Positions 55,852 to 64,000 of a DNA stretch of 64,000 nucleotides are shown piece after piece. A program made the translations under genes and the position numbers. The stretch's first letter is position 1, and each line of letters begins with the position of its first letter. The notes under the pieces were generated by a model. The model saw only the letters and a program-made list of their open reading frames with translations. It was not told where the DNA came from and searched no databases. The DNA is from Entomortierella parvispora (taxonomy: Eukaryota; Mortierellomycota; Mortierellomycetes; Mortierellales; Mortierellaceae). The stretch spans positions 2,728,001-2,792,000 of the forward strand of contig OY752140.1 in NCBI GenBank assembly GCA_963573315.1, read 5' to 3'.

Positions 55852-56588
55852 TCCCTTGCCATCGCCAGGACTCACTTTCTCACTCTATAATCAAGAAATC
55901 TGTTCGCATTGTCGTCCATCGACCACGCCAGGTAATCCATCGCCCTGTCTTTCATTCTTCACTGCTACGATTTCGCATGTTTGCACCAATGCAAGCCATG
56001 CAGTTCTCTTTTCCCTGCGATTCGCCCCTCTTGGTGCTCCTACCTTAGGTCTTTTTTTTCGGAGACTCCTTCACGATCTCTGCCGACACTAGCACCACCT
56101 TGCGTCCGTTTTTAATGAAATGATCGTGGAGGATATCAGACAACGAGGGAAAAGCACATAGATGGTTGCATATACCGACTACGATAGCATATGTTCTTGC
56201 TGACGCCATCTTCCGCAATAGGGCTCTGTGCATAGCCTCTGAATGTCGTAATCAAGTCAAGGTAGCTCTGACGATATACGTTTGCTGGTACACGATACTG
56301 AAGTTTTCAAGACGTATTCAACTCGCAGGGTGAGTTTTCATGCAGAAGAGCTGAATAGCTTGTTTGGCCGTGTTCAAGGATATAACAATGAAGGTCATAC
56401 GATAGGAACCTTCCGTTCATGGCAAGTACTGGCAACTTTTCCAGAGGATGCATTCAAGATACTACAACGAGCTGTTTGTGGCTAATGCAATCATGTCAGC
56501 AATCTGGAAGGAATATTCCGTTGTCAATAATACGGCAATAAATTAATATTTATTCAAATGATTATTTACATAGCTCCTGTTGATATCT
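55852..56588. other. Region with two competing short ORFs
   Basis: On plus, about 56260-56485, a frame reads DDIRLLVHDTEVFKTYSTRR and continues to LATFPEDAFKILQRAVCG before a stop; it could be a terminal exon. On minus, 56233-56045, a frame with an ATG reads MASARTYAIVVGICNHLCAF and ends in a lysine-rich KESPKKKT. The two overlap only slightly. I recognise neither and cannot connect either to further exons, so no gene is called. Confidence 0.35.
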
Positions 56589-57831
56589 CTAGGCCTTCTT
56601 CTTCTTGCTTGACTCTTTGGCAACTGACGGAGCAGGTGCTGAGGTCTTCTCAACTAACTGTCTTTCCCTCCATGCGAGATATAATGGTAAGACCGTGCTT
56701 ACAGAGAGAATGGGCATGACCGAGGTCAGAACCAACCCAATCTTCAACTTTTTGAGCTGTCGGCTAGACTGGATCATATAGGTGGCGGCCAAGAGGTTGT
56801 TGAAGATCATGTCCGCGCTGATCGACGTTTGACAATGGTTGTGCCAGAGAGCCCTGTAGAGGACAATGGGCGGCATGATGGGCGAGAACACAAAGGGGAG
56901 CGAGTACATGGTATGGCTCACCAATGCAATCAAGGCCAAGATAAAGTACAGACGAGGAAGACTGAAGGTCGAAAAGCGCTTGTGGACCTCTGGGTTGAAG
57001 GTGATCAGCGAGGGGATCAAGAACAAGACATGGGTTGCAATCAAGTTTCTTGTGTATGGTGTCGACATGGACTCAAAGAACGGGGTGGCCATCACGCTGA
57101 CCTCTCCCAAGAGGATCAAGAGGGCCAAGACGGTGGGGACGGATCGAACCTGGGTGCGTTTCTTTGGCACGGGATCCAGCTGGGCCAAAAACAAAGGACC
57201 TCCAACAGACATGCTTCCAAAGAATCCGAGGAGGACAAACCACCAAGTTGGTGTCCAAGTGCGTTTTTTCTTGTTGTTCTTGTTGTTTTTTTTTGCAACA
57301 CTGTCTTCTCTCAACGACTGACCCTCCACGGACCAGCAGGTCAAGGCCGTGCCTGTGAGAAGAAGCAGTTGACTTGACCACCACCATTTTGGTAGCGTGT
57401 TTGTGACAATTGCATAGGCTTGAACACTATGGGAAACCAAATTATGTTGACGTTGTTTAAACTCCTGCACTTGTTTTTTACACTTTTGTGTTTTCCTTTT
57501 TATCCTTTCTGGTTCTCGCATCCAACAATAGCATTGCGCATGCATGCATGCATGCATGGGCGACTTACAACAGATCAGACTCAATGATGAAACGATCGAG
57601 GTCGCTGCCCAGCTTTTCGTACTCCTTTTTAAACCAGGAAATGATGTAGAACCAGGTGGTGAAGAGGGAGCAGATGGCGATGAGGACATAGAATGCATTG
57701 TTGGCCGAGAGGCGTGTCCTGGAGATGCAGACAATGAGCGCGGCAATGACGGTGGTGAAGTAGACGGCTATGGAGCCGACAGCCTTGTAGTAAAGGGTCG
57801 ACTCTGTGTGGGCGGAGGCTCCTGTGTCCAT
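56589..57831 (-). CDS. Multi-pass membrane protein with di-lysine tail
   Basis: Exons 57831-57569 and 57426-56589 give 366 residues. It starts MDTGASAHTESTLYYKAVGS and has about seven or eight hydrophobic segments, among them IAVYFTTVIAALIVCIS, NAFYVLIAICSLFTTWFYII, WWSSQLLLLTGTALTCW, WWFVLLGFFGSMSVGGPLFL and IGLVLTSVMPILSVSTVLPL. A cytosolic-type basic loop (KKNNKNNKKKR) sits between segments 3 and 4. The C-terminus KESSKKKKA has lysines at -3 and -4, the di-lysine signal for return to the ER. It looks like a fungal family of unknown function; I cannot name it. The intron holds a short (GCAT)n run (57541-57557). Confidence 0.7.
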
Positions 57832-58438
57832 GGCGGTTGAGTCGAGTGAGGGAAGGGTGGGAAAGAGAAAGAGAGACCTTTCTTTGGATCGAAAGGATCT
57901 ATCTGCGCATGGAACAATGCCAGGGCGAGTCACAGCAGCAATAATGGGGGAACGGGGTTCGGCGCGTTCGTGTCGCGTGTGCGTTTCATCATCCTGGCAA
58001 AGTCATTTCTTGGCTGCTGCGACCCAACGGGCTACTTGGATAGGTTCCAAGTTGAGAGAAGGGACACATCCCAATAGCAATGACCTCCAAACAATCGCTC
58101 CTCGTTCTTTTGTCACCTCCCGTCAACAGCCCATCTGCAAACAGCGTACCAGCTCGGCAGCCAAAACGCAGCCCTGACAACCATCTGCTGGACACAAAGA
58201 CAAGAGTGAACGATCCATGCCATGCAACGTGAGTAAAAACGCACAACTCCTCGCCATTCTTATTTCGCATGGGAAGTCAAGCCCCTCGTTTGCTTTTGTT
58301 GCCGCCCTCCATTGTCCTTCCTCTCTTTCTCCTCTCCTTTCATTCCTCAACCACTCTCATTCCTCATCACCTACTCCATCCACGCCATCTCGACTTTGCC
58401 ATTCCTTCAACCTCAAAAGTGAAAAAAGGGCAAGGGCC
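57832..58438. promoter_or_regulatory. Divergent promoter region
   Basis: This 600-bp region lies between the start of the membrane protein gene (57831, minus) and the F-box gene (58439, plus). No further coding content is seen. The frame of the F-box protein stays open to 58217 upstream of its ATG, but that part is low in information and pyrimidine-rich. Confidence 0.45.
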
Positions 58439-61400
58439 ATGACAGGCAATCCCCCACTCGAGGGTACTGGCCTCTCTGCGGTCGAGCGTGCTCTATCCAT
58501 TCCTGAAATCCTAGAACGAATCCTCTCTTTCTTGCCCGAGAAAGCGCGAGACAGGATTGGAACGCTGGTCTGCAAGAGCTGGCATGCACTTCTCTGTTGC
58601 CAACACCATGAAAACCATCACCGCTATCCACGTCATCTCCTCTACAACATCTTCATCAAACAATGGTCCACCAGCCCACAGAGCTACAGTTACACTCATG
58701 ACAAGACCTCAGCCATCGGCTCTGTTCGTGGAGGCCTCTTTGATGTCCGTTTCGGTACTTGGACAGATCAGATCACCCCGCCCAAATTCGAGTATCCGGA
58801 CGTGCCTGTCTCCCCAAAGGCTGCTCGAAAGAACCCGGCCCTCTCTGCAGCTCGCGACGTGTTTGCATATCCAGTGAAACCCTGCATTCTCCAATCGTCT
58901 CAATGGCCCACCCGACACTCACCTGTAAGCTGGCAGCATCGCAACGACTGGGCATATCTCCATTCCTGCAACCACATCCGAGGTCTGTCCAATATGGTAC
59001 CGGATGATCATCCGACGGCAAAGAAGACGAGTTGGCTGGACTACCTGGACGGTCTTGGTGCGCTCCAGATAGTTTTGACGGGCTACAATTACCACTCGGC
59101 AGGTCAGGGTCCCTTGCCCGCCAGCTGTGCCGCTGAACGATGGCATGCACGAAAGGACCTTTTGGCAGCGCTCCAGACTCTTTCCAAATCTTCTGGCTCG
59201 TCTCAACTCGCAACCAACAACAAAGAATACACACCGCGGGAAAAACTTGCCCTGCTGGAACTCGAGATTCTTTATTTGGACCTAACCTACCCAAGACTTG
59301 GAGACACGGTCAACAGCAGCGCGGCCACAGCAGCCGTTCCAAGTGGGGCATCGTTTCCACCTCTGGGAAACTGGTGGAATGAGGAACCTGTGGCGACCGG
59401 GGATGATTACGAAATGTTTTTGCGGCCATTGACTTGTGTTCCAGGCATATCTTGCCATCTTCGAAGGCTGGTGCTCAAACATTTGATGGTTTGGCCTGGG
59501 GACGGACAGTCCTCAAACAGGCGGCGTAAAGGTCGAAGGACTCAACGACAGAAAAAGGGTGAAGGATTGGAAGATGATGAAGGGTTGTTCCCGATAGGGC
59601 CGATTCTCAAGACCTGTCGACAACTGGAGGAGCTCACCATCGAAGTGGATGATCAATGCGCCAAAGTACGACATTCGGATTGGATGCCTCATTTGAAGAA
59701 ACCCAAGGTCACTCTAGTTCTCTTTATCGACGGTGCTTGCGACCAAGATGACGGAGGGGAGATGAAAGAGCCCGAGATTGTGGACGTATCGGAACTTGGA
59801 GATGATCCCGACCATAGCCATCTACCCCGCCAGCCTTCAGAAGTTCTTTCAGAATTGAGGCTGAAAAAACTGCGATTGAAGGACATTCGTGTGCCCGAGG
59901 TCGTGCTCCAGTCGCTTATCCGAGCTTCACCGTCTCTATCAGACCTGTGGCTGCAAGCCCCCGCGACTAGTGTGGTCTTGGATCCTTCCTTTTTTCCCGA
60001 GGAGCTGATAGAACCGGAGCCTAGACACGACTTTGGTCCGAACGTGTCTTGTGATCAGATGGATTTCTTCCGGGATCTAGGCGCCCAGTGGCCACAGCTT
60101 ACCAGGATACATTTTTCAAAGTCGGGGCATCGATACACAGCCGCTCAGATGCAAACTATCCTTAAAGCCTTCCCAAACACTAGTCAGTGGGCCATTGGCT
60201 GGAAGGATCTTGGGGACGGAATCTTGGGAGACGGAATTCTGGGGGACTTGAACAGAATCATTGCCAAGAGCAGTCTCAATAAGGATGTCCTTGATAGTAA
60301 CAACAGCAACAACAGTGGCCAGTCTCTCTATCGTACGCCAGGACTCTATAGCAATTTCTTGACGTCATTGGATATTGTACCAGTCAAGGATTGGTCGCCT
60401 CAATGGGGCGATGTGATACATGTCTTTCTTTGTGAGGCATGGCATCTGGAATATCTGCGGGCGGGGTCCATTGGATGTTATCTGGATAACCTGGACTTGA
60501 ACAACGTTCTTGGGAAGGAAACCACCGATTCACCAGAAGGATATCCTGTCTCTGGAGCTGCAGGAGGCAGATCTATCGATGAATATGGCGACCCTTTCAG
60601 TAGCACTTGTCGGAGGAGCGATACAAGTCAGTGCGAGCCTGGACCCAAGGCCGTGTGGGCATGTCGAAATCTGAAGCATTTGCAAATCGAATTTACCCGT
60701 CGCCGGACCCCACGACAAGCCAAGTATCTCCCTTCTCGTCGCCGACTCGCTTGCACAAGCTCACAGTCAGAGATCATGGTGGATTCCATGCCGACGGTTG
60801 GCTCATCGAGACGAAACGCCCTTCACCTACGAGAGTTTCTTAGAGATGAAGAAGGAGCGATGAATGATCCCGAGAAAACCTCGCGTATCATCTTTGGATA
60901 TCTAGCACGGTTCTGTCCTTGCCTTCGTGAAGTCTCCATTCATTGCTACGAACTGACCTTGAATCTCCGAGGTGGCTTTACCCTCTTGACGAGGATCAAG
61001 ACCTTGAAAACTATTTCCATTATTCGTTTCACGGCGAGATTTGAAGAACGGGACGTCTTGCCCTGGGTAATCAAGAAAAGGTCCTCTTCTCCGGGTCCAG
61101 TGGAAACCCCAGGCTCTCTCACTCGAGGACTGGGTCTGGCGCTCAAACGTGTAGGTTTTGCTGGATTAAACCGGCCAAGTAAAATCAAGGAGGGAGTCAT
61201 ACGTGTGACCAGGCAATGGATCTTCCAGCAAGAGATGCGCAAGCTTCGACGCGAGAGTGAAAAAGAGCTACGTACCATTTTTGACAAGGGTCGTCTGCCC
61301 GACACCAACAAAGTCGAAAACACGGACATGAACGGGGGCGGCTTTTCCAACACAAAGGGTGCTCATTGGATGTGCACCGTACCTAGTGAATGTTACAGGA

Positions 61401-61654
61401 ACCTTGGATATCTACAAGATGTGGTACACGTCCTATCCGATTTGGTGGAGCGAGAGGAGCCGAAATCTGATCTCTTCTCCAAGGTTAGGCCACCATTTGG
61501 AAATACCGAGGAGACGTGGCCAGATTTGGTTCGATTGCGGTTCATTTACATTGATGGACTCCTTCAGAGACGGTTTATAGGACCTTTGTTGAGAAAGCAT
61601 CGCCCAGAGCTCGATTTTGAGTGGGAGAATTGGAACCATGACGATCGAACGTGA
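58439..61654 (+). CDS. Large F-box protein
   Basis: An intronless gene of 1,071 residues. An F-box lies at about residues 19-53 (LSIPEILERILSFLPEKARD, then VCKSWHALL), which would bind Skp1 of an SCF ubiquitin ligase. The rest contains degenerate leucine-rich stretches typical of Mucoromycota F-box families (for example LKKLRLKDIRVPEVVLQSLI, LRRLVLKHLMV, LKHLQIEFTRR), likely the substrate-binding part, with disordered insertions in between (RRRKGRRTQRQKKGE near 365, and NNSNNSG near 622). The start at 58439 is chosen because the F-box needs it and the context is GGCCATGAC; an in-frame extension to 58217 is possible. The substrate is unknown. Tail-to-tail with the GGA gene, 158 bp apart. Confidence 0.82.
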   Translation: MTGNPPLEGTGLSAVERALSIPEILERILSFLPEKARDRIGTLVCKSWHALLCCQHHENHHRYPRHLLYNIFIKQWSTSPQSYSYTHDKTSAIGSVRGGLFDVRFGTWTDQITPPKFEYPDVPVSPKAARKNPALSAARDVFAYPVKPCILQSSQWPTRHSPVSWQHRNDWAYLHSCNHIRGLSNMVPDDHPTAKKTSWLDYLDGLGALQIVLTGYNYHSAGQGPLPASCAAERWHARKDLLAALQTLSKSSGSSQLATNNKEYTPREKLALLELEILYLDLTYPRLGDTVNSSAATAAVPSGASFPPLGNWWNEEPVATGDDYEMFLRPLTCVPGISCHLRRLVLKHLMVWPGDGQSSNRRRKGRRTQRQKKGEGLEDDEGLFPIGPILKTCRQLEELTIEVDDQCAKVRHSDWMPHLKKPKVTLVLFIDGACDQDDGGEMKEPEIVDVSELGDDPDHSHLPRQPSEVLSELRLKKLRLKDIRVPEVVLQSLIRASPSLSDLWLQAPATSVVLDPSFFPEELIEPEPRHDFGPNVSCDQMDFFRDLGAQWPQLTRIHFSKSGHRYTAAQMQTILKAFPNTSQWAIGWKDLGDGILGDGILGDLNRIIAKSSLNKDVLDSNNSNNSGQSLYRTPGLYSNFLTSLDIVPVKDWSPQWGDVIHVFLCEAWHLEYLRAGSIGCYLDNLDLNNVLGKETTDSPEGYPVSGAAGGRSIDEYGDPFSSTCRRSDTSQCEPGPKAVWACRNLKHLQIEFTRRRTPRQAKYLPSRRRLACTSSQSEIMVDSMPTVGSSRRNALHLREFLRDEEGAMNDPEKTSRIIFGYLARFCPCLREVSIHCYELTLNLRGGFTLLTRIKTLKTISIIRFTARFEERDVLPWVIKKRSSSPGPVETPGSLTRGLGLALKRVGFAGLNRPSKIKEGVIRVTRQWIFQQEMRKLRRESEKELRTIFDKGRLPDTNKVENTDMNGGGFSNTKGAHWMCTVPSECYRNLGYLQDVVHVLSDLVEREEPKSDLFSKVRPPFGNTEETWPDLVRLRFIYIDGLLQRRFIGPLLRKHRPELDFEWENWNHDDRT

Positions 61655-61812
61655 GCATTTCTGACGTTTACCGAGAATAAAAAGTAAAATGGTCCTCCCC
61701 GGTTAATCTTCCCCTAATAGACACGAATGAGAAGACGGTCTTTATTTGTTGTCTAAGCTCAACAAACACATCACATTTTATTCCATCGCCAAGAAAGGTG
61801 GTGCAAATATCC

Positions 61813-64000
61813 CTAAGGGAATTGACTGAACTCGCCTTGCTCTTCTATCGTTTTTCCACCGTGTACGTACGAGATATGATATCTCATCCTCACTGGTGCG
61901 CCACTGTATCCAGGTGGACACCGGATCATCATTGACTGTGTCACTTGTCGCTTCGAGAATGCTGGTACGATTTGTGCAGACTGTGGATCGAGCTTGAGCT
62001 GTAACGTCTTGGGGACAGCGACTCTCAAGGTCAACGCCGACAATGGGCTATTGAGCTGATTCGAGAATGAAGCCATGATGGCATATTGCTTTTCGCCATT
62101 CGCACCTCCCTCTTTTTTCCAGTGGATGTCCAGGTCGATTTGGAATCCGTTTTTACTAATTAAAACCGCTATAGTGGAAAGGTGAAGAGAGAATGCCATC
62201 TTAGTCTCTACAAGAATAAACACATCCCTATTTCATATCTGTCCATTGCCTTTCAATGCTATACCAGATGCGGGCTCTGAGCTTTGAGTGGGACCCTCTC
62301 CAGTGTTGGACACAAACTCGAATTCATCCAAACCAGTCGATAGGGACGGTGAGACAGCGGAAGGAGGAGACGGCGTAGCACTCTGAGACAAGGAGGGCCT
62401 CTGTCGAGACAGCGCTGGGTTAGAGCTGACAGCGGTCGAAGAGGACGAACCGACAGACACTGGGTTAACACTTGTGATAGGCGACGAGAACATGTTATAA
62501 GGGAGTGCCCCGCCTATTTTGATTACAATTCATTGCGAAATTGCAGGTTAATAATTTCGTCCGCCATGTCTCGCTGGTCAAAGATGCAGCTAAAGCCATT
62601 TACCAGTTGCGGCAGTAGGGGTGGTTGGAGCACTGCTAAGAGCAGACGAAGACTGTCCTAGGCTAATGCTTCCTGCTGCACCCCACGCTGGTGGAGGTGG
62701 GGTGTCATTGAAATTCAAGTTCAAAAGATCATCCATGAGGTTTCCTAGAGGCGCAACCGAGAATTAGCTATCGATCATAACGAAAACGCGATATCATCCC
62801 ACAGAGCTATCACTAACCAGTGGTCTTTGGTGTGCTAGAGGACGAGTTTGATCCGTCCGATCCTTCTTCAATAAGGTCTATGAGAGAGGTCTCTTTTGTC
62901 TTCTGCTTGGGAGTCGCTTGGCGTCCAATGCCGTTGTCACTATTGATTTCATCCCCTTCCTCACTTGGCAACGCAACCTTGATCAAATTGCCCTTCTTGA
63001 CTTGATCATATTGCTCGATAACGCTGTTGAGGATCTCGTTAAGCTTCAAGAGTTTCTCTACAGTCGGGTGGTCATTATTCAATGCAGGATCAGTATCCAC
63101 AGAGCAACACCCTCTCGTTTTTAGATAGTCATCTCTTGTGTTCTTACCCATGTTGTCTGGATCCTTATCTTCTGTGATGATGGATTCTACTCTAGGCTTT
63201 GCTGCTTTGCAGGTTCCCAACAGCTCCTATTGCATGGACCAAGGATGAATTAGCGTACTGCCAAATAAACGTGTTAGCACTACACTAGCAATAGTTCTTT
63301 ACTTACCTCAAAAATATCGCCACGCCCAATGATCTCTCCTGGTTTGACATCGTTCAGCATTTCGGTTAGAAGAGTCGCTTTTTGCATAAATTTGTCCAGC
63401 TCTACAGAGGCTTGCTCGGCATAATCTGGCTTTTGCTCCTGTTCCTATACCACGAAAAGAGATGAAAATAAATATCGGCAGAGAAAGAAAGGTCGTGGCC
63501 TGGCTAGTTTCCCCAAAGACAAGATAGCACAACTAAGCTTACATATCCCGTCATCTTCTTGACCAGTTCATTCGCTGCTCGAACGTCTTCTGGGCGTCCA
63601 CGCCGAATGAGCTCTTGCAATTTCTAAATGAGTACGTGGATAAAAAAAATATCCAGAGATATTAGTCTCGATTGCTACAAACTCTTCCAGAAAGATGAAC
63701 TCTGGCATGCCTAGTGCTTACAGCAGCTTGGGCAATACGATCCTCCTGCTCGAGTTCCGCAGCAGACTTTAATGACTAGATGCCATGATTGCAATAAAAG
63801 ATAAAAAACTATTAGGCCACCCCAACTCATTTTTTTTTCTTTTTTTGAACTATCCATAGAGACAATGATAGCTTACCGCCACAGGATTAAGGACAGCAGC
63901 GTTCGACTTTTTCATTGGTGGGAATCGATATCCCTTAAAGGCCAAAAGTCGATGCATGTCCCGGATATGGATCAGGTCCTCCTTGTAGCGTGAGGTTTTA
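61813..64000 (-). CDS. GGA: GGA-type clathrin adaptor (N-terminus outside window)
   Basis: The gene enters from the right edge. At the edge are the last helices of the VHS domain (RYKEDLIHIRDMHRLLAFKG, then YRFPPMKK). The GAT domain follows (GRPEDVRAANELVKKMTGY, ASVELDKFMQKATLLTEMLN, VEKLLKLNEILNSVIEQYDQ), then a hinge with the clathrin-box-like SLIDLIEEGSD and a second LMDDLLNLNFND. The last exons encode a gamma-adaptin ear domain (FQIDLDIHWKK, to FSNQLNSPLSALTLRVAVPK), ending with stop at 61813. By family knowledge GGA proteins bind Arf-GTP at the trans-Golgi and sort cargo to endosomes. At least seven exons are visible; the VHS start is missing because of the window limit. The hinge also has a Ser/Pro-rich segment with DEFEF. 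Confidence 0.88.

Noticed and set aside
58217-58438. N-terminal extension of the F-box protein
   Set aside because: Open but pyrimidine-rich and low in information; the ATG at 58439 has better context and directly precedes the F-box.

Overview
The window is nuclear DNA of a filamentous, early-diverging fungus. I infer a Mortierella-like (Mucoromycota) genome because genes are dense, introns are short (about 50-250 nt, GT...AG, pyrimidine-rich), intergenic DNA is full of homopolymers, a BEACH protein with a C-terminal FYVE finger is present (budding yeast lacks this architecture), and Sel1-repeat and F-box genes have expanded. No tRNA, rRNA, CRISPR or transposase gene was seen.

Layout. 1-2.2 kb: low-complexity DNA with no supported gene. 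2.2-4.0: alpha-arrestin with a PPSY motif. 5.0-13.1: an accessory region. Two tandem cysteine-rich secreted paralogues (5595-6206 and 8285-8890, minus) are embedded between broken copies of a single-pass membrane protein gene, whose intact copy is at 11051-13092. 13.6-14.9: D-aminoacyl-tRNA deacylase (minus), divergent from a PEX39-like peroxin (15.1-16.1, plus). 16.4-28.9: a 12.5-kb ALFY/WDFY3-type BEACH-WD40-FYVE gene (minus). 30.2-34.6: importin-9/Kap114 (plus). 34.8-35.4: the TFIIH subunit TFB5, hidden in three small exons (minus). 35.4-44.1: a second accessory region with three Sel1-repeat genes, Sel1 debris and a small secreted protein, all on minus. 44.7-49.2: RSC1/2-like bromodomain-BAH protein with a glutamine-rich tail (minus). 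50.6-51.2: small multi-pass membrane protein. 51.6-52.3: ribosomal protein uL16 (minus). 52.7-55.0: OTU1/YOD1 deubiquitinase (plus). 55.3-55.9: small basic protein (minus). 56.6-57.8: multi-pass membrane protein with a di-lysine tail (minus). 58.4-61.7: large F-box protein (plus). 61.8 to the right edge: GGA-type clathrin adaptor (minus, N-terminus outside the window).

The housekeeping genes share a ubiquitin and trafficking flavour (arrestin with PPxY, OTU1, F-box, GGA, ALFY, peroxin). This may be chance, as gene order in fungi rarely reflects pathways. The Sel1 paralogues share a short first exon ending in a PPxY motif, so they too may be clients of a WW-domain (Rsp5/Nedd4-type) ligase; this is inference.

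Several genes begin with very short coding exons (4, 9, 19 and 16 nt), which ORF-based gene finding would miss. Exon borders are read by eye from splice consensus, frame and family conservation; no transcript evidence was available.
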